Source: Marsupella aquatica (Eukaryota > Marchantiophyta). Taken from it: a DNA stretch of 64,000 bases. The notes under the pieces were generated by a model. That model was not told where the DNA came from. It searched no databases and saw nothing but the letters and a program-made list of their open reading frames with translations. The translations under genes and the position numbers were made by a program. Position 1 is the first letter of the stretch. Every line of letters starts with the position of its first letter. The DNA lies in the NCBI GenBank assembly GCA_973895155.1, contig OZ316895.1, positions 5,456,001 through 5,520,000 on the forward strand, given 5' to 3'. This document shows positions 21,945-33,800 of the stretch, piece after piece.

Positions 21945-22348
21945 TATTGGACACATGGAGGCTCACTCTTTCCCTGGACTAGTTCCCACATCTAACAGAC
22001 TAAATTCCCCAATCTGACACTCCTAGGAATGCAGGTGTCGACTTATCTAGCGGCAAAAACTAGTGTGGTGGTTCACCTTATTTCCCTCACCTTTATTGAA
22101 GGGGGTTAGCTTGCATGAGTTATGAGCCTCTACATGTCAATAGACCACTTATGTATCATCTTGGGTTAGTCTGGTCTGGTTATCTGGCCAACCTATACAA
22201 AATGGGGGACAACCTGATAGTCAAATTAGATTTGGGGACCAGTTTGGAGGGAAAAAAACTAAAAAACAAATGCAGTTTATATGGGACTGCTAATTAAAAA
22301 ATAGTTTCAAGTACTTCAGGTTCCTCTTGGTGACCCTCTGCGGGAGAG

Positions 22349-22494
22349 AGATACTTAATGAACCCCCAAAATGCAAAGTGTTACTTGATGGACCTATGAG
22401 TGATCCAGACTGTTGATAGGCCTCAAATCAATGTACCCACAAGCTCATGGGGTCCATCAAGTAAGACATTTCAATTAAAGGATCAAGTATATCT
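22349..22494. mobile_element. MITE-like element, tacttgatgg family, copy 1
   Basis: agatacttaatgaac...gttacttgatggacc at the left faces ggtccatcaagtaagac...gatcaagtatatct at the right. The centre contains gagtgatccaga. Related sequence occurs at 32636-32760, 39661-39836 and 42172-42320. Confidence 0.7.
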
Positions 22495-23055
22495 GTCCCC
22501 TATGCTGTTCACTTTAGAGCTTTACTTGGCTTTTCAGTTTGCTGATTTGTAGAGTTTTAATGTAGTTTGCAATTGTGGAAGACCCCAGACTCTCTGTCTT
22601 TTTGGCTGTTTAGTTTTCCGGGGATTTTCCATTTATTTCTCCCCTTTATTGGTCTCTCACCTTTGCGATCTTGTCTTCCATGTTTGGCGCATCTTGTTAT
22701 TTGGCAGTGTGTTATTATAGTTCATACGACTTTTCCCTTTTGTTGGTTTACTCTTGTGTTATATATAGTTCATGCCACTTTTCCCTTGGTTTGTTGGAAG
22801 TTTTCTGGAATTTCTTCACATTTTGTTGTATCTCCTTGTTTGACTTGATGACTAGGCTTCACAAAATACCAGAGCTTCAACATGCATGATTACGTCATGC
22901 TATCTTTGGCTGTTAATTAAGCTGAAAATTTGAAACTAATGAAAACAACATTTAAAAAACGTGTTAAGTTGAAGATTCGAAACTAACTAGAGAATATCTT
23001 TAGGTGTTTGTCTTTGAAATTGAAATATCCGAGCATTTTGGCACACCAGTAGGTA

Positions 23056-23109
23056 CATCCTGGCTTCCACTGCTGGGTGTTTCATCCTGGCTTCCACTGC
23101 TGGGTGTTT
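23056..23109. repeat. 27-bp tandem duplication
   Basis: Two identical units of catcctggcttccactgctg plus ggtgttt lie head to tail at 23056-23082 and 23083-23109. Confidence 0.9.
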
Positions 23110-23224
23110 CTGTACTTTGAAAATTATAGTCAGTTTATTATTGGAATGACCAAATTTATGGCCAATTTATGTTGGACCAAAAACGCACGCGGTGCATCCA
23201 AGAATGGCTGCGCATGATGATTTT

Positions 23225-23730
23225 ATTTAGAAAATGTTTTTAAAATCCGCTCCAAAGCAGGAGTGCTATTTCTGGCTTTGTTGGGAAAATGTTTTTAAAA
23301 TCTGCCCCAAAGAGAATTGGAAAGCCCCATGGACCACCAGGTTGACCTTTGAAACCCTCATGAACCACATTTCCCAAAATTTGAGTTTAATTATAGTAAT
23401 TTGATATTCATAAAATTTGACATTTTTAGGTACACTTTCATCAAAGTGACAATGAATTTTGAGTCATCTTCACTGGATTTTCAATCATAAATGAGGAAGG
23501 GGGTAAATGTTTTAAGATTTTTCATTGTCTTAACTTCAAATATTTTGGCTTGTGGCTTTTAGCGTCTCCTTTTGCAAAACTAGAATATTTTAGGATTCAT
23601 AATTATGGGCCCCAAACTCCCATGTGCCACCAAAATGTGCTCCAACATGGTGGTCCATCCATCCAGGCTTCAATTTTCTGGCTTTATTTGGAAAATGTTT
23701 TAAAAATCCACTCCAAAGCAGGAGTACTAT
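23225..23730. repeat. Three related ~50-bp repeats
   Basis: gaaaatgttttt/a-aaaatcc followed by gctccaaagcaggagt or a variant occurs at about 23230, 23284 and 23690. Two copies are preceded or followed by a tctggctttgttgg-like word. Probable remnants of a decayed element. Confidence 0.6.
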
Positions 23731-24100
23731 ATTTGGCTCTAAATTATAGTGATATTCCTTCGGACTCAAGTGCAGTGCGCTGGGTTAAGAATGGCAAAGA
23801 TAGCAATAGACTGCGCTTCATACGTGCCAGTGAAGCTTCAATGGCGGCAAATCTCAGTTGCCCAAAACTGGCACAGGCCCAAATTCTGACGAAGCAGACT
23901 CTTCTAAGATTAGACGTGGGTACTGGGTAGGATCTGTAATGTGCCCTTGAAAGTGACGAAGATTTCTGATAGTCAGGAAAGCATGTTGCATGATTCCGAC
24001 CACACGAAGAGTTGATTAATTAAAGTAGTTGGTACAGTATTAATAGCACAAGCATGATCAATTGTGCCCCAATCTATACTTGGGGCGCACTGCAACAGAT

Positions 24101-24172
24101 CTCATCAAGTTCCACATGACTTGCAATTGACGAAGTCTCATCAAGTTCCACATGACTTGCAATTGACGAAGT
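24101..24172. repeat. 36-bp tandem duplication
   Basis: ctcatcaagttccacatgac continuing ttgcaattgacgaagt occurs twice head to tail (24101-24136, 24137-24172) with no difference I can see. Confidence 0.9.
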
Positions 24173-24407
24173 CTGAGTTTGACAGTGAGCGAAGCATCGT
24201 CTCACGATATCAGGAGTTTTTAAGGTGTTGCGTAACTTTTCCCGCACAAGGCAGAGCAGAGTAGAGCAATGGTCTATTTTGCAGCAATCTATACTTGGGC
24301 TCACCACAATTGTGGCTTGCCGGGTCGTTGTTCGACATGGCTGAGGTCGTCCTTCGCTAGAAAACCCCTTTTTCGCTTTTGCAAAAGTGTACTGGTAGCA
24401 TTTCGCC

Positions 24408-24771
24408 ACTGGAAGTCGTTGCCTGGAGATGACTGCCATGAACTGTAGAATACAGAGAGTAATTTGAAAGGCTTTGATTTGGAAAATTCAGATCGAAGTC
24501 TCCTTCAAGATTGCAATCATTCTCGATATGGAGGAATATTGATGAGGAATCTTGATATCGAGGTCTTCGAGAAGCGTTGGAGATCGGTACTGGAAGTCGT
24601 TGCCTGGACATGGACTGCCACAAATTATTTAACACTAAGTACTAATTTGAAAAGGCTTTAATTTGGAAAGTTCAGTTCAAAGTCACCTTCAAAACTGCAG
24701 CCATCGCCGATAAGGAGGAATATTGATGACGATTCTTGATATCGAGGTCTTCGAGAAGCGTTGAGGATCGA
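24408..24771. repeat. ~181-bp tandem duplication
   Basis: Unit 1 (24408-24588) and unit 2 (24589-24771) both start actggaagtcgttgcctgga and end cgaggtcttcgagaagcgtt plus g(a)gatcg. They are diverged in the middle by substitutions and indels. Open frames across the units are short and unrecognised. Confidence 0.85.
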
Positions 24772-25953
24772 CCAGTTGGGGGGAGGAGTTGTAAATAAAG
24801 CGAAAATCGTTGATATCAAAGAAACGGATGCATGGCACCTAATGATGTCACATGTGAGAAGAAGACTGAAACCAAAGACCTGTCAATAATGGAGGAAGAT
24901 GAAATCATGAGCCTCGTGACGACGTGGATAACAACCAATCAACTGTCATTGAACACTGATTACGTAAACATCTCATCATCGTGAAGGTCTTTGAAGAAAT
25001 GGTGCAGGAGGACCGAACATCTTCTTCCAACCAAAAAGCGTACGGATGAGCCATGGACGTTGTTTCCCAGAGCTGACTGTTCCGGAACTCTCAGCACCGA
25101 TGAATCTTAGAACAGGTGCATGAAATCTACACAAACTGGGAGAGCGTGATCTGCGTCCATGGATTGTACCCAAATCAAAGATCACAGCTCTTAGTCAGTC
25201 CGAATGAGTAATACTCTACAGGATTACAGAGCGAAATTGAGCTCAGAGGTGGTCAAAGCTGACAATCGGTCCACAAGAACACCGTCCATTGGCCAAAGCC
25301 GTCTTGATCTCCGAAATCACTTCCATGGGAAACCGGAAACGTCTTCACTCACTTTCAGAATCACACCCCAAAGCAAACACACCGGATGACAATATCAAAA
25401 GGGGAACACCCCAAACAAACTCACCGGACGACAATATTAAAAGGGGATCACATGTCGCTCAATTGCACAAGACATCGAAAGGAAAGCATTGTAAGCGTTT
25501 CGCCATCCAGTCAACGCCAGGAGTCACTTTTGCGTATCAAAATTAATTACTCGTATTTTCAGAAGAATAGGACACATGTTGATTCACAGAACAGAAAATT
25601 CCCTCCCGGAGATTACTCCTTTGTGTCGAATGTCGACGCCCCTCTTTGTCGAGGAACAAGCCTACTCTAACAGCAAAAATTATGCAGATCTTGGGGCCAT
25701 TTCTATACCAGGTTGGAGCCTGGACGCTATGGACATAACGAGTACCCTAACTGCCCGAATCCACGTTTAAGTTACATATATGTGCCCTTAATTCCTGAGT
25801 GTAAACTATTGGCTCCTCAGTGGGTGCGCGGACCTACACTTAAAAAATGAAGTCGTTACCCACTCGGAGCCACAACCTGAGTATTAACTCTTAAAGTCGT
25901 ACATGTACAAGGGTATCGTAGCCTCTATATACATGTGGAACAATGCAGCCTTA

Positions 25954-27489
25954 CTACATGTTCCACTCACAATCGATGTCCTCGAGCTCCATGAACTTCA
26001 TCAGCTCCTCGTCGTCCTCGTCATCGCTACTGTCATCGCAGAACGTCCACCTACCACCTGCACAAGGCTAAGACGAGTGAGAACTCTCATCCAAAAACGA
26101 GAAAACTCTTTTTGAAACTTCCAACTACGACACAGTTGAGCTTTTACAGTCAAACTCATGCGTTCAATTCGAGTCCAATCCCCAAATGAGATCAAGAAAG
26201 GCAGTCTTCTTCGACTCTTACATACGGCTCGGTTCGGCCATGGATGGAACATGAAGATAGACAGAAATCTATGATAGATGAACGAATTTAGTAGAGCGAG
26301 TTGACATATTAACGAGCTCTACGAAGTTCATCAACATTTCATGTTCAGAGTTTCAATGCGTGGACAACAATAAAGCGTGAAGGGTAGCAAGTACCTGCGG
26401 CACACAAAATGTCGGCATTACGTACGCACTCATCTTCTATCCATCTGGAAACCTTTCGTACAGGAGAGGTAACGCCTGAACCACTTATAACAAAATCACC
26501 GTCTCCACTGCGAATTAGCTGCCCATCGACGCCATGAACAGACACGCCGCCCTCCAGCTTCATGCCCTCCCCATTTTCTTCTATTAGGAGATCGACCATC
26601 TCCTTCGTTACCACGGCTATGAATCTTGAAGGCAATTCGTCAACACCTAATGACGTTCCATTCCGAGAGATCTCAAACGCGGCATCTTGGTCCCACGACT
26701 CGGAGCTAATAAAGTAAGCTGCCTGGCCTTTATAAGTTACAAGAAACTCCCAGTGGCCTTCGTGCTGAAGATCTTGGAGCTGCTGTTGCAGCTTGTCCAT
26801 GCGGAGCACAGACTCGGGATTTCTGAAGAAGATTTTGAACCTGAAGGGCAACATTTGCTCACTGTCAGTGTCTTATGCTTGGGTGTGGGGTGGGGGGGGT
26901 CCCCTACAGAAGGAGGAGAAGGGGCCCTTCCACATTTCAAATGCAAATGAGGTGGGCACAGCAGGTGATATCAGAAGAATCAGAGTGCCAAAATCGCTCC
27001 CGGTTAGAGGATGCAAGTGCAAAGTGACGGTGCAATTATCTGTTCACTAAGTGAAATGTGAAATGTACTACCCTGCAAATGGATGTCCATGGGAGGTGAG
27101 CCAGTGGTTCCCTTCCCACGAGAATCTACTACTAGTGCTACAAGCTCTACGGAAAAGCGTGTCGGCTCCAGTGTGCAAGATAGTTATGAGTTGCTTCAGA
27201 CGTCTCGAGCCAAACCACATTAAGAACGACAACTGTCCGCAGACAAAGAAACAGGGACGAAACGACAAAGAACACGAGCAACTTACGGGTCCACAATCGT
27301 AACGTCCCCTTTCAAATGCACACGTCCATCGCCAAGCGGCCGAACACACGCACGCTTCTGCTCGGCATAGACGACATTTTGCTTCCAGCTTAAGTCCTCG
27401 TAGTTTGTCTTCGCGACACTGTTGTTTGCTACAATTCTCCACTTCCAAAATTCATCTCTTATGCAAGCCTCTTCGCAGTATCGATTAAC
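25954..27489 (-). CDS. F-box-like protein with acidic C-terminus, N-terminal exon not located
   Basis: Three minus-strand exons join in frame at GT..AG introns: 27287-27489, 26395-26840 and 25954-26057 (stop TAG 25954-25956), about 250 residues. The first begins VNRYCEEACIRDEFWKWRI, which reads like the second half of an F-box followed by its usual Trp. An upstream exon carrying the LP-start of the F-box should therefore exist, but I could not find one before the tandem repeats at 28.5 kb. The middle exon encodes FKIFFRNPESVLRMDKLQQQ, then a beta-rich region with WEFLVTYKGQAAYFISSESW that I do not recognise. The last exon encodes a very acidic tail (DDSSDDEDDEE) ending DIDCEWNM. If real it may be an SCF substrate receptor. 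A 5'-truncated pseudogene is the alternative, though all three exons are free of stops and phases match. Upper boundary 27489 rests on the acceptor gtgtccag. Confidence 0.65.
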
Positions 27490-28549
27490 CTGGACACACC
27501 CGAAACGACCACTGTCAGCCAGCGGATTGCTCAAGCCCCAGACAGCCAGCCTAGTGCGCGAACGGATCCGAAATTACAAAATCAAAACCCAGGAAATTCA
27601 AGCAGATTCCAGAGAAGAAAAGCGATTGTGTCAAGAGAGCTGCACCTCCATTGTCTCTACTTCCATTCCAACGCGACAGCAGACTTGATCACTAAATTGC
27701 TATTGTACTCGAGCTCTCAACCTCCCCCTCATCTAACCGACAGCGATCCGGAAACACACAGAGTGCACCGTCTTTCACAGCGTCCTGCTTCCGCAGTCAA
27801 TCCGACCCAGAAATAACAAAGCAAAAAGGCTGTTCGTGTATTTGCAAGAGCAGCTCACGCATTCATCAGTTCCGTCAATCAATCAAGATCCCACATCGAC
27901 ACACTCACTGGGCTCCGACAATACCATTTGAGCCGTCCCTTCCACTTACATATAGGTGGGGATCCGGCAGCCAAAAAGTGGCCGCGATTTGTACTCTAGC
28001 ACACTCTGCATCTCCCCTCGCGACACCAGCGACACCATCATCACTTCGATCATCAGGATGACAGTCTTATTACACCTAGAGTAATTACCGCGCGGCGTCA
28101 TTACAGTGGACAAAATCATAACCTACCGAACAGTAAAGGACTGTACGAGACGTCTCCATCATAAGGTGAAAGAAACGAAATCCTTTGACTGACAGTAAAC
28201 ACGGATCTCAGATAGATGGGAATTGAATAATCGCTCATCCAGTCACGAGATCTGAACACTGAACACTGAACACTGTATCAGAGTCGACTTTTCATTGATG
28301 AGACACAAAATTACACCACCATTTCTTTCCCGAAAGTTACCGCGCGAGACATTCCGCCCCGATCCGTGGCCGGGGCCGAACTATTCACGAGGATCTCAGA
28401 CCCTTTTTTAATCATCAACGCGCTCTGTCTCGCGTGAGGACATCCATCGTTTTGGAGTACTGTCAGTCCGTTTGCTGATCGGAAATGTAACCGAGAATGG
28501 GGAACAAAACAACTTCCGTTTCGTTTCCGCGAATCACTTCGTTGTGTAC

Positions 28550-29310
28550 GAAAATGGATCGTTTCGCTTCGGCACGCTTCGCATGCTGAAGGAAAGGTTC
28601 AGACACATGCCCGGATGGACCTGGACTCTGAACTCTCTGGCCCGCATAGCCCTTGTGACAACCCTTACACCCTTGCTCGCTGACACTCCTCTCTTACAAA
28701 GGTTACACCCTTCACTCAAATACTCAATGTAGGTCGAAAATGGATCGTTTCGCTTCGGCGCGCTTCGCATGGTGAAGGAAAGGATTTCAGACACATGCCC
28801 GGATGGACCGAGAGCCTGAACCCTCTGGCCCCCGTGGACCTTGTGACATCCCTTACACCCTCGCTCGCTGACATTCTTTTCTCTTACAAACGTTACATCG
28901 TCACTCAATCCAGGTGAAGGGAAGGTTCAGACACATGCCCGGATGGACCGAGAGCCTGAACCCTCTGGCCCCCGTGGACCTTGTGACACCCCTTACACCC
29001 TCGCACGCTGACATTCTTTTCTCTTACAAACGTCACATCCTCACTCAATGCAGGTGAAGGGAAGGTTCAGACACATGCCCGGATGGACCGAGAGCCTGAA
29101 CCCTCTGGCCCCCGTGGACCTTGTGACACCCCTTACACCCTCGCTCGCTGACATTCTTTTCTCTTACAAACGTTACATCCCCACTCAATATAGGTGAAGG
29201 AAAGGTTCATACACATGCCCCGATGGACTGAGAGCCTGAATCTTGTTACCCTCATGGACTGTGGTACTCCTTACACCCTTGCTCACTGACATTCGTTTCC
29301 TTTACAAAAT
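28550..29310. repeat. Tandem array, five 140-bp units
   Basis: The phrase cagacacatgcccggatgg recurs at 28600, 28788, 28928, 29068 and (variant) 29208. Three spacings are exactly 140; the first is 188 because of an extra 48 bases that repeat gaaaatggatcgtttcgctt. Units also share gagcctgaaccctctggccc and ccttacaccctcgctcgctg. A further diverged copy begins near 29520. GC content is well above the surrounding DNA. Confidence 0.95.
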
Positions 29311-29599
29311 ATATACACTCACTCACTTTATTTTTGAAATATTTACAAAAGATACATACCCGGACGGACTGAGAGTCATTTTTATCGTTACAACAGTTAC
29401 ACCCTCACTTACTTACATTCTTCTGGGTTACCAAACTCACCACCCCACTTGCTGACATTCTTACAAGAGGTTTTGACCATTATATTTTCTCCTTCAATTT
29501 CTCGTTCGGGATGCTTTGCATGATGAAGGAAAGCTCAAGACACATGCACGGATGGGCAAGAGCCTGAACCCTCTAACCCCATCGACCAAGACACCCCTT

Positions 29600-30062
29600 A
29601 CACCCCCACTCACTGCGATTGTTCTTATGACAGTCACACCCTCACTCACTGACATTGTTAAGGGTTACCAAACTTACACCCCCACTTGGTGACATTTTTT
29701 TGGCCTACAAAAGGTTGGACCCCCACTCACTGCGATTGTTCTTATGACAGTCACACCCTCACTCACTGACATTGTTAAGGGTTACCAAACTTACACCCCC
29801 ACTTGGTGACATTTTTTTGGCCTACAAAAGGTTGGACCCCCACTCACTGCGATTGTTCTTATGACAGTCACACCCTCACTCACTGACATTGTTAAGGGTT
29901 ACCAAACTTACACCCCCACTTGGTGACATTTTCTTGGCCTACAAAAGGTTGGACCCCCACTCACTGACATTTTTAAGGGTTACCAAACTTACACCCCCAC
30001 TTGGTGACATTTTTTTGGCCTACAAAAGGTTGGACCCCCACTCACTGCCATTCTTCTTGCTT
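29600..30062. repeat. Tandem array, 117-bp units built of three ~39-bp subunits
   Basis: cactcactg recurs in register at 29607, 29724, 29841 and 29958 (spacing 117 each), then at 30039 (spacing 81). Each 117-bp unit contains three related subunits with (c)actnggtgac/cactcactgac and a following tacaaa/accaaac and accccc. The last, 81-bp unit is what loss of one subunit would leave. Subunits resemble parts of the 140-bp units just upstream. Confidence 0.95.
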
Positions 30063-30859
30063 ACTTTAATGCCCTTCTTGATTTTTCTCCTTGTCATTTT
30101 GGGTAATGCACAACCCAGATTTAGATGGGGCAGTATGTATATAGTATAGCCCTGTTCACGTGGCATTGCGTGCCATAATGCTAGGGTAATCAAGAGGTTG
30201 AATGCCCTCTAATCAAGACATACGCATATATACTTACATATCCTGTACTTTATCACTAATGCACTCCTTGATTTTTCTTTTTGTCAACAAAAATCTGTTA
30301 AACTTTAAAGTGTATAGTACTCCTATTTTGTACAAAATTCTAGGAAAATGTAACGAGAGCGACACCTCTGCCATAGAAAACAAAATAAAAGATTGTATTA
30401 CAAAAGAGATTTTATAGAATCTATTGCATGGCTTAATATTTTCCAATACTAACTTCTTCCATGTTTTCAACCAATTGGCATGGTTTAGCTTTTGGAGCTA
30501 TTTCACAATTTTAGTTTTCCCTGTCTGTTTTCGAAAAATCACTCAAATGTATACATATGTTTTCATATTCTCAGAATTCTGAGAATCAAAACTCATTTTG
30601 GAGGTACGTCATATCTCATAATGCCCTCTAAAGTAGACATTACTGCTATATACGGACGTAGTCACACATCCTTTGCTTCTTTCACAGTTACACATCGTGG
30701 TCCATTAGAGCGCGTCATTTTCACCACGCCAGGCTCATGAGTTATTTGACAGTCTCAGGATTTTATAAAAATTGTGGTATAGTGAATTGGCTGGTGATAC
30801 GTGCAAGGGAGGGAGAGACACGTCTATTTCAGGCGGAACTAGTACCTGGTGGTGGGTGT

Positions 30860-31790
30860 GACAGGGCAGGCGGCTCAAAAATAGTCAAAAGGAGTCAGCT
30901 TGGGTCCAGGGCACTGTAAAGGGCGGGGAATAGTGTCAGGCACTCAGACGGGCAGGCTTGAAAAAAATAATTACAAGGTTTATTACACGACCCAAATTAT
31001 ACTAAAATTGGATGGATGGATTGGAAACTGTAAGGAATGGGGAATGGTGTCAGGAGGGCAGACTTAAAAATAGTCACAAGCTATATTAGACGACCCAGAA
31101 ATTAGTAGAAATTAGGTTGGCGCCTGTAAAAGGTCTGGAATAGTGTCACACGAGCAGACTCGAAAATAGTCACAAGCTTTATTAGGCGACACCAAAAATA
31201 GTAACAGTTAGATTCGAGCCTGAAAATGGTGGGGAATTGTGTCACACGAGCAGACTCAGTCACTCAGCTATAGTCACAACCCAAAAAACTGATTAAAATT
31301 ACTGTAAGTTGGCGCCTCTAAAGGGTCTGGAATAATAATAATCACACGAGCAGACTTGAACCTAGTCACAAGCTCTATTAGGGGTGTGAAAAAAAAGAAG
31401 CAAAATTAGATAGAAGTCTGTGGGGGCCTGGGGGGGGGGGGAGTTGTGTCAGGCGGGCAGACTCAAGAATAGTCATAAGCTTTATTACACGATCCAGAAA
31501 ATAGTAAAAATTATATTGGAAGCTGTAAGGACGCGGAGCAGGGTCAGGCGGGCAGAGTCACAAGCTTTATTAGACGACCAAGAAAATAGTAAGATTAGAC
31601 TGGCGACTGTAAAGGATCTGGAATAGCGTCTTGCGGGCAGACTCAAAAATAGTCACAACCTTTATTGGGCGAACCAGAAATTAAGAAAAATTGGATTGGC
31701 GACAGTCAAAGGATGTGGACTGGGGAACACTAACACTCGGGCAGACTCAGAAATGGTCACAAGCTTTATTAGGCAACGGGCAGTCAACGG
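30860..31790. repeat. Degenerate tandem array, about ten ~97-bp units
   Basis: The core gggcagactcaaaaatagtc followed by acaagctttatta recurs, with variation, at about 30865, 30951, 31056, 31152, 31248, 31348, 31454, 31549, 31634 and 31739 (spacing 85-106). Units also share tgtaaagg(g)tctggaatagtgtc. A run of 12 G lies inside one unit (31430-31441). No continuous frame; copies are much more diverged than those of the 28.5-30 kb arrays. Confidence 0.9.
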
Positions 31791-32635
31791 ACCTCAGGCC
31801 TTTTCTCGTCTTTTAACTTAACCTTTTGCTTTGGTCAGTTTTAACCCTTGGCACCCACCACCATTGTCCCACACCCCAGCTGGCTCTGGATGCTTTTGTA
31901 CCTTTATAATATTCCAGGTCCCCCCAAAATTATTTTAGTATCAAATTACCCTCCATTTTGTATATGGGTTGGCTTAACCAGACTAGATTGACCCAACATG
32001 ACACTTAAGTTGTCCAAACTGACTCTCTTTGACTGTAAAAGTGAAGGAAATGAGCAGAACCATGCAAATATTTCTACTCGTAGACAATAGTAGACACCAG
32101 CAATAATCAAACACCTACATTTGGGTGAGTTTTGGGTGGGGTAAACTGGCCCAGGGTGATGGTAAATTTAGAGGGTATTAACCCATTGAAATCACATCCC
32201 TGTGTCCACGAGCAAATAGTGCACCATTGCAGGTTAGTCTAGTCGGGTACCTACCAGGTATGAGATTGACAGTAACCTAACAATGAGGTTTCTTTCAAAG
32301 GCACATTAATAATTTTAGATAGAAAGTACTGCTGGGATACCCCACTTCCATGAACCTTGCAGCCCGGATGGACAAAGCCACTCTCAACTAGAAAAATGTG
32401 AAATTTTCCACGAAGGGACAATGCTATCTAAGTACAGTTTTTTCTGCAGTCCATCTAGGTCTTTCTAGTCCATGAGTAATTTTGTCAAACATTCAGCTTC
32501 ATGGGGCTTTAGGTTTTTTAGACATAGGATAGTAAAAAACTATTTTATTGGTATCCAATGGTAGTTCTTATTTCAAGGTAAAAATAAACTTCAAGGTTTT
32601 TGAAAAGGTGACAACATTCAGAGACACTTATTTCA

Positions 32636-32760
32636 TTGGCCTCTAAATGAAGAGTATTACTTGATGGACTCCACGAGTGATCCAGATCGTCGATGGACTT
32701 GAAATCGACGTACCCAAAACACCTCAAATCAAGGAACCCAAAACCTCATGGGTTGGTTGG
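32636..32760. mobile_element. MITE-like element, tacttgatgg family, copy 2 (partial)
   Basis: Contains attacttgatggactc, gagtgatccaga and a cgatggacttgaaatcgacgt stretch matching the copies at 22349 and 39661. The right arm is not clearly preserved. Confidence 0.55.
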
Positions 32761-32799
32761 GGAGAAATCTCTGGTAAAGCTGTCTCTGACCGTTTCTGA

Positions 32800-33280
32800 A
32801 CCCCAAGGACGGAACAGTACCGGACCGTAACGCAAAGATCTCCTGGGTCCCGAATTAATTGTCCGTATGAAGACCGTGCCAGAAATAGCCTGACCCGGCC
32901 GTACCACTCCAGATGAGGAGCGACTGGTCTTGTCGTGACATATGTTTTCTACTGTCGTTTCAGCGTATGGGCCGGGCCGCGGTCAGTCAGTCTCGCCTGC
33001 CCGAGTGCCCGTTGTCGTCACCCACGCTCCGGTCACAAGTGCACAACACCCTTGTGACCAGGATTCTATATTTGGACGGATTCCTGCGGATGCCCCATTC
33101 GCGTCAACATACATGGCACGTGTCAGGGCCTCCGACATTGGGTGTGGGCTGGTCCAGGCGCCGTACGACCACTCACGTCTGGGCCAATGTACTTTTTGTC
33201 TTGAATGCGTGCCCGCTTGCATGGAGAAAAGTTTTCAACTCCTGTCCCGTGTCCTCCTCCCTCACTTGCCAAAACTGGAG
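32800..33280. other. GC-rich island without a recognised gene
   Basis: About 480 bases that are clearly richer in G+C and CpG than the flanks. Two overlapping plus-strand frames (32913-33314 and 32942-33283) and one minus frame are open, which is what high GC produces by chance. I recognise no domain. Could be a decayed transposon piece or a small unmethylated island. Confidence 0.35.
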
Positions 33281-33800
33281 TAAAATAGACCACACTTTTA
33301 TGGTTCTTTACTAGGCTTCTTTACATAAAGAACTGCGGTGGTGGGGCATTATTATTTTTCTTCTCTTATTGGGGGTGAGGGCTCCTCACCTCATTTGCTT
33401 AAAATAGACCAGAGTTTTATAGTTCTTTACAAGAATTCTTTACATAAAGAACTGCGGTGGTGGGGCATTGTTGTTTCTCTTATTGGGGTTGCCGGGTGGG
33501 GGGTGAGGGCTCCTCCCGCACTAGCTTTAAATAGACCAGGGTTTTATGGAGCGCCTTAAATAGACCAGACTTTTATTAAGATGTGGTAAAGTCTAAAGTT
33601 CTGTTTACTCCATTAATGGCCGAAAGCTCTGAGTTTGAAGAGTTTAAAATTAGTAAGCTAAAAGTTTTTGGTACCTTTAAGTGTATAAAAATTCTGTTAT
33701 CACAGCAATATTTTCCTTAGATAGACCAGGGTTTTATGGTTCTTGACATAAAGAACTGCTGCGGTGGAGTATTGTTTTTTTTCACTAATTAGGGTGAGAG
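33281..33800. repeat. Interrupted tandem repeat of ~120 bp
   Basis: taaaatagaccagagttttat or variants recur at 33283, 33401, 33528, 33558 and 33720, mostly followed by ggttcttnacataaagaact and gcggtggtggggcatt. Spacing is 118 and 127 for the first copies, with later copies truncated or interrupted. Confidence 0.85.

Noticed and set aside
26687-27448. Plus- and minus-strand frames around the F-box-like gene introns
   Set aside because: They cross splice sites of the better-supported three-exon model or are antisense to it.
32913-33314. 133- and 113-codon overlapping plus frames
   Set aside because: Both open because the patch is GC-rich. The CLECVPACMEK stretch alone is not a recognisable metal-binding domain.
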